A DNA stretch of 8,483 bases from positions 1 to 8,483 of the forward strand of contig JBOFLG010000027.1 in the NCBI GenBank assembly GCA_051657745.1. The letters run 5' to 3'. The position numbers and the translations under genes are program-made. How positions within the stretch are numbered: the first letter of the stretch is position 1; every line of letters starts with the position of its first letter. Positions 5,520 through 8,483 of this stretch are shown here, one piece after another. The notes beneath the pieces were generated by a model. That model had not been told where the DNA came from and searched no databases. It saw only the letters and a program-made list of their open reading frames with translations. The DNA is from JBOFLG01 sp051657745. Its GTDB lineage: Bacteria > Actinomycetota > Actinomycetes > Actinomycetales > Dermatophilaceae.

Positions 5520-5577
5520 GAGTGAGCACGACATGCCGCATATTCGCGGGCGGGTCCCGTGCAGGTCGTGCTCACTC
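5520..5577. terminator. Perfect 13-bp inverted repeat, likely bidirectional terminator
   Basis: GAGTGAGCACGAC (5520-5532) and GTCGTGCTCACTC (5565-5577) are exact reverse complements. After one mismatch, three more pairs extend inward (5534-5536 with 5561-5563). The remaining apical loop of about 24 nt holds a small CGGG/CCCG stem (5547-5550 with 5556-5559). It lies between two convergent genes, 61 nt past the dehydrogenase stop and 17 nt past the carboxypeptidase stop, the expected place for a shared terminator. There is no T tract. A dispersed repeat or protein-binding palindrome is the alternative. Confidence 0.65.
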
Positions 5578-5594
5578 GGCGAGCGCTGCCGAGG

Positions 5595-7325
5595 TCAGGT
5601 GATGGTGAGGAACACTGACGTGAACGGGCCCCAGTTGCCGCTGCTGTCGCGGGTCTGGACGTAGATCTGATGCCGCCCGGACGCCAGGCCAGCCGTCGGC
5701 ACCGCGGCGCGTGCACCTTCGGAGGTGGAGTTCCAGCGGCCGTCGCGAGCGCTCATTGCTACCGCGGCACCACCGGCCCACGGCGGCGTGTCAACGAAGT
5801 ACCGCGCGGAGTTCACCGCTTGGGCGGATGGGCGCCCCACTCCCGAGGCGCCATAGGCCGCGTCGTTGCCGGTGGCATCGAGGGTCACCGTGGTACCGGC
5901 CGCGACTGAGGCCGCCGAGACTGAGACTGTGGTCGTGGTCGGGCCGAGCGAGAGTTGATACGGCGCGCGGGCCGCCTTGGCCATGTACATCAGCCCGGGG
6001 CGGTTTGTCGCCCAGAACGAGTCCTGGCAGGTGAAGGCCGGCACGAATCCGCTGCAGGTGCCCGAACTCGGCCCGACCTCCATCGTCGATGACGCGATAC
6101 CGCGCTCGCCGTAGAGGAAGTCGTCGGTCGAGCCGGTCACGGTGTAGAGAATCTCGCCCGGCTGGCCGACCTGGTAGCCGTTGCTGGCACTGACCCGAAA
6201 AGCCATCGAGCGCAGCCCCGCGTCGTTGGGCGATCTCGTGGTCGTGTCACCCCATGGGATGAGCACCATGTTGGCGTAGCTGTGCAACGTCGTCATGTAT
6301 CCGGGTGTGGCTGCGGGCGCGGCATCCGATGCGCCAGGTCCGCGCTGGTCGGGGTAGAGGTCGTTCATGAAGGTGGTGATGGCCGAGGTCTCTGGCTCGC
6401 TCGTCGCCGCAGTGCCCCGATACGTGGCGTCGCAGGCATTCGACGAGGTGCCGGTCCCGCCCCACTTCCAGGCGAAGTTGCGGTTCAGGTCGACGCCGTG
6501 CTGATTGCTCGAGGTCGGCGGCACCAGGCACGAGCCGAGGGTGTTGTTCGCGTTCTTGCGTTGCAGGTACGGCGAGGTGGTGCCGAGTTCGGCGATCTCG
6601 CGACCGTCCGGGTTAGCCAGTGGGAGTACCCACACCTCGGTCGAGTCGACGACGGCGGTGACGTCGGGGTCGGTGCCGTAGGCCGACACGAGGTGGTCGA
6701 CGAAGCGCGTGGCGACTTCGGTGGGCGTCAGTTCGCGCGCGTGGACGGTGCCGATCACCAGCAGACGCGGCTTGGTCGGGGTGCCAGTGCGGTTACAGTC
6801 ACCGGCGGCCAGTTTGGTGATGCAGATCGCGACGAGGTCGTTGCCGGTCGCCAGTCCCTGAGTCTTGCGCCACGAGTCGCCGATATCAGTCGTGACCGCG
6901 AGTGTCGGGTTGGCCGACGCCACGTCGAGGAGATGCTGTACGTAGCCGTCTGCGGTGCGGTACCCGCCGTAGAACGTCGGGTCGGTGGTCGCCCGGGACA
7001 GTTCCCTGGCTGTGGCGGCCCGCTGCACTCGCTCGGTCGGCGGAGCTCGGTGGTCGATGCGGGTCCGGTACCCGAGCCGGGTGAGATCGGCGCGCACCTC
7101 GGCGTCGCCAACCACGAACAGGTCCTTACCATCGCGCGTCTCGACCAGGTCGAAACCGGCAGAGGAGAGCCGAGCAGCCGCCTTGTTCGGGTTGGTGGTG
7201 GTGACCCGGAGTACGGACACCCCGTCGTCGCGCAGAGTCGGGGACGGGGCTGAGACCGCCACCGCCGCAGTGGAGAGCAGGGTTGCGGTCACCAGGCCGG
7301 TGGCGACGGTGCGTAACGGGGTCAT
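5595..7325 (-). CDS. Secreted M14-family zinc carboxypeptidase with C-terminal domain
   Basis: This 576-residue exported metallocarboxypeptidase has a signal peptide (1-26, cleavage likely after AVSA) and a propeptide-like region (about 28-115). The peptidase M14 domain spans about 118-455. Zinc ligands are H195 and E198 (in GTVHARELTPTE) and H348 (in TLHSYANMVL). R197 and N281-R282 (DLNRNF) match the substrate-binding residues, Y405 (FLYGERG) matches Tyr248 and E416 (STMEVG) matches the catalytic Glu270 of bovine carboxypeptidase A, so it should be active. Cys168/177, 266/298 and 424/433 are close enough to form disulfides. Residues 457-576 are a beta-rich extension with YFVDTPPW, DGRWNSTSE and SGRHQIYVQTRDSSGNWGP, known in other secreted bacterial M14 enzymes. 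It probably releases C-terminal residues from extracellular peptides. ATG 7325 has no Shine-Dalgarno; TAGCGT (complement of 7334-7339) lies 8 nt upstream, so the transcript may be almost leaderless. Confidence 0.95.
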   Translation of the reverse strand: MTPLRTVATGLVTATLLSTAAVAVSAPSPTLRDDGVSVLRVTTTNPNKAAARLSSAGFDLVETRDGKDLFVVGDAEVRADLTRLGYRTRIDHRAPPTERVQRAATARELSRATTDPTFYGGYRTADGYVQHLLDVASANPTLAVTTDIGDSWRKTQGLATGNDLVAICITKLAAGDCNRTGTPTKPRLLVIGTVHARELTPTEVATRFVDHLVSAYGTDPDVTAVVDSTEVWVLPLANPDGREIAELGTTSPYLQRKNANNTLGSCLVPPTSSNQHGVDLNRNFAWKWGGTGTSSNACDATYRGTAATSEPETSAITTFMNDLYPDQRGPGASDAAPAATPGYMTTLHSYANMVLIPWGDTTTRSPNDAGLRSMAFRVSASNGYQVGQPGEILYTVTGSTDDFLYGERGIASSTMEVGPSSGTCSGFVPAFTCQDSFWATNRPGLMYMAKAARAPYQLSLGPTTTTVSVSAASVAAGTTVTLDATGNDAAYGASGVGRPSAQAVNSARYFVDTPPWAGGAAVAMSARDGRWNSTSEGARAAVPTAGLASGRHQIYVQTRDSSGNWGPFTSVFLTIT

Positions 7326-7668
7326 GTCTGCTGACGCTAAGCACCGGCTGCCGTGCCCGTTGTCGGCCGAACGAAATCAGAACCAAATTTTTACTCTGGT
7401 CTTTCCCATTCGCGACTCTGGTGCACCTCGTACTCGTCGGTATGTCGTCGTTGTTGGGTGCTCGGGATGACGCGTCAGGGGCGTCTGGGACGCTGCCGGC
7501 AGTACCGTTCCAGGCTGGCCGGATGTCGACGAGTAGCCATCGAATAGCCGTTCCGCCTGAGGTTGGCCGATCGGTAGTGCGTCCTCTCGTGAACTTGGTG
7601 GCAAGGAGCGGTAAGTTGTGCGGCATCCTCGCCCAACGCAGGGCCCCGCCGACCCGAGGATTCGCCCC
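7326..7668. promoter_or_regulatory. 343-bp divergent intergenic region with an AT-rich island
   Basis: This region lies between the divergent carboxypeptidase (minus) and the acidic membrane-anchored protein (plus). It contains an AT-rich island at about 7371-7410, including AAATTTTT, in an otherwise GC-rich sequence. The direct repeat ACTCTGGT occurs at 7393-7400 and 7415-7422, and the 8-bp palindrome GGTGCACC at 7420-7427. TAAGTT at 7612-7617 fits a -10 box for the plus-strand gene, giving a leader of about 45 nt. A plus-strand frame from ATG 7442 to 7672 has poor codon use and no ribosome binding site, so I do not call it a gene. Confidence 0.5.
7334..7339 (-). promoter_or_regulatory. Probable -10 box of the carboxypeptidase gene
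   Basis: On the minus strand TAGCGT fits TANNNT and ends 8 nt before the ATG at 7325. The transcription start would fall 1-2 nt before the start codon, which agrees with the lack of a Shine-Dalgarno. No good -35 is seen about 17 bp further upstream, suggesting dependence on an activator bound in the AT-rich island. Confidence 0.4.
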
Positions 7669-8483
7669 ATGAGTTCGTCCCTGCCCTACATCTTGATCGG
7701 AGGCGGCGTTGCCCTCCTCCTCGTCGTGTCCTGGTTGTTCGTTCGGCAAGTGCGCGGTTCCGGTGCGAGTTCGGCACCTCCGGGTCCGATCGACATGAAT
7801 GAGCACGCGGAACCGCTGGGTGGGTCGGTTCCTGCGGGTGCGGGCGTGACCGAGGCCTCTGCCGCACCGGACGTCTCGACCGTGGCGCCGAAGGACCCTG
7901 CACCCACATCGTGGTGGGGTCAACCCTCTGATTCCGTCGCCGCTGACACTCGAGCGACGAATGTCCAGGGGGATGCCGCCGAGGCGTTCGTCGCCGAAGA
8001 GTCGGTTGAGCGAATCATCGAGCCGTCGGCTGCTGGCCGGATGCCGGCAGGGGCCACAGACCGTCTGCAAACTGATCGAGCGATGTCATCAGCCGAGCCC
8101 GAGATGGTGACGGCGGCGGCAGCCACGTCAGAGGAGCCGGGGCGCGAGCCTGAGCCGGCAGCCGAGTTCGAGGAGGAAACAGTGTCGACGACCGGGCCTG
8201 AGAAGAACGCGGTGTGTGCCGCCGGGGCCCCCGGAGATCCAGCGTCGCTCAACAATGAGGCGGTGTCCGGGGGCGCTGGCGATGTGGCGTCGCTGGGCGG
8301 TGTGGTGCCGGTGGTCGCTGACCCGGCGTTCGCTGCTGACGACGCTGTCCCGGCGGTGGATGATCACGCGATGTCGGCGGTCCGTCAGGCAATGTCTTCC
8401 GAACCCGGTGTGATCGCCGCCGAGACTGTGGAGGTGCCTGCGGAGGCGGGTGGCGACGTGTCGGGTTCGACTGAGCCCGAGCC
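7669..8483 (+). CDS. Membrane-anchored acidic low-complexity protein, N-terminal part (possible FtsY-like)
   Basis: The frame is open from ATG 7669 to the right edge (271 codons, no stop), so the gene continues outside. The start has an excellent ribosome binding site, GAGGA (7656-7660), 8 nt upstream. Residues 5-25 (LPYILIGGGVALLLVVSWLF...) are one membrane helix, followed by basic VRQVRG, which favours N-out/C-in topology. Residues 31-271 are a low-complexity region rich in Ala, Glu, Asp, Val, Pro and Ser, strongly acidic, with few aromatics (a WWG near 83-84) and one Cys. AMSSAEPE and AMSSEPG recur. A TM anchor followed by an acidic disordered region is how actinobacterial FtsY (signal recognition particle receptor) begins, but usual acidic regions are shorter and no NG GTPase domain is in the window. 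Other membrane-tethered proteins with disordered cytoplasmic parts fit equally. The start and reading frame are secure; the function is not. Confidence 0.75.
   Translation, partial: MSSSLPYILIGGGVALLLVVSWLFVRQVRGSGASSAPPGPIDMNEHAEPLGGSVPAGAGVTEASAAPDVSTVAPKDPAPTSWWGQPSDSVAADTRATNVQGDAAEAFVAEESVERIIEPSAAGRMPAGATDRLQTDRAMSSAEPEMVTAAAATSEEPGREPEPAAEFEEETVSTTGPEKNAVCAAGAPGDPASLNNEAVSGGAGDVASLGGVVPVVADPAFAADDAVPAVDDHAMSAVRQAMSSEPGVIAAETVEVPAEAGGDVSGSTEPE

Noticed and set aside
4349..5716. 455-codon minus-strand open frame opposite the dehydrogenase
   Set aside because: It is antisense to a protein with ordered family signatures, crosses the palindromic terminator and overlaps the end of the carboxypeptidase gene.
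6282..7253. 323-codon plus-strand open frame opposite the carboxypeptidase
   Set aside because: It is antisense to the M14 domain with all catalytic residues; the translation is Gly/Arg/Val-rich without a domain or ribosome binding site.
7442..7672. Plus-strand frame from ATG 7442 ending in an ATGA overlap with the acidic protein start
   Set aside because: It has no ribosome binding site, many codons rare in the neighbours (GTA, ATA, AGT, AGG) and no recognisable motif; it is more likely non-coding promoter DNA.
1..8483. tRNA, rRNA, CRISPR array, insertion sequence or phage remnant
   Set aside because: I saw no cloverleaf, no regularly spaced direct repeats of CRISPR size and no transposase or integrase motifs; nearly all the DNA is explained by ordinary genes.

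Overview
The window is very GC-rich and almost all coding. It has short intergenic gaps, GTG and ATG starts, ATGA-type overlaps, promoters that look leaderless, and proteins rich in Ala, Arg, Gly and Val. Together these point to a chromosome segment of a high-GC actinomycete (Actinomycetota); I cannot name the genus. I see no rRNA, tRNA, CRISPR array, transposase or phage gene.

Layout, left to right. (1) The first 113 bases are the 5' end of a minus-strand PLP aminotransferase (AlaA/AspC type) that leaves the window. (2) Divergent from it is a two-component pair: an OmpR/PhoB-type response regulator, whose start looks leaderless, overlapping by ATGA with a three-TM histidine kinase that has almost no extracytoplasmic domain. 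A hairpin with a short T run follows. (3) Next is a coupled pair: a secreted lipoprotein with a thioredoxin fold (WCPNC), then a six-TM CcdA/DsbD-type thiol-disulfide transporter. Together they can carry electrons from cytoplasmic thioredoxin to an extracytoplasmic thioredoxin. (4) A small alkyltransferase-like (ATL) protein follows, with the MGMT fold but Trp in place of the catalytic Cys. (5) Next is a lipoprotein of the soluble PQQ-dependent aldose/glucose-sorbosone dehydrogenase family. (6) A perfect 13-bp inverted repeat separates it from a convergent, secreted M14 zinc carboxypeptidase with propeptide and C-terminal domain on the minus strand. (7) A 343-bp intergenic region with a striking AT-rich island follows. 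(8) Last is a long plus-strand frame, open to the window's right edge, for a membrane-anchored protein with a long acidic, low-complexity region. It could be the N-terminal part of an FtsY-like protein, but no diagnostic domain lies inside the window.

Common theme: at least four products act at or outside the cytoplasmic membrane (kinase, lipoprotein thioredoxin with CcdA, lipoprotein dehydrogenase, secreted carboxypeptidase). The dehydrogenase has three Cys in the mature chain and the carboxypeptidase has six, so both are conceivable clients of the thioredoxin/CcdA pair; this is inference only. Nothing here is clearly a new defence or mobile system. The observations most worth checking are the cis-Pro-to-His change in the thioredoxin, the 36-bp tandem repeat that duplicates the kinase ribosome binding site, the 13-bp palindrome, and the acidic open frame at the right edge.
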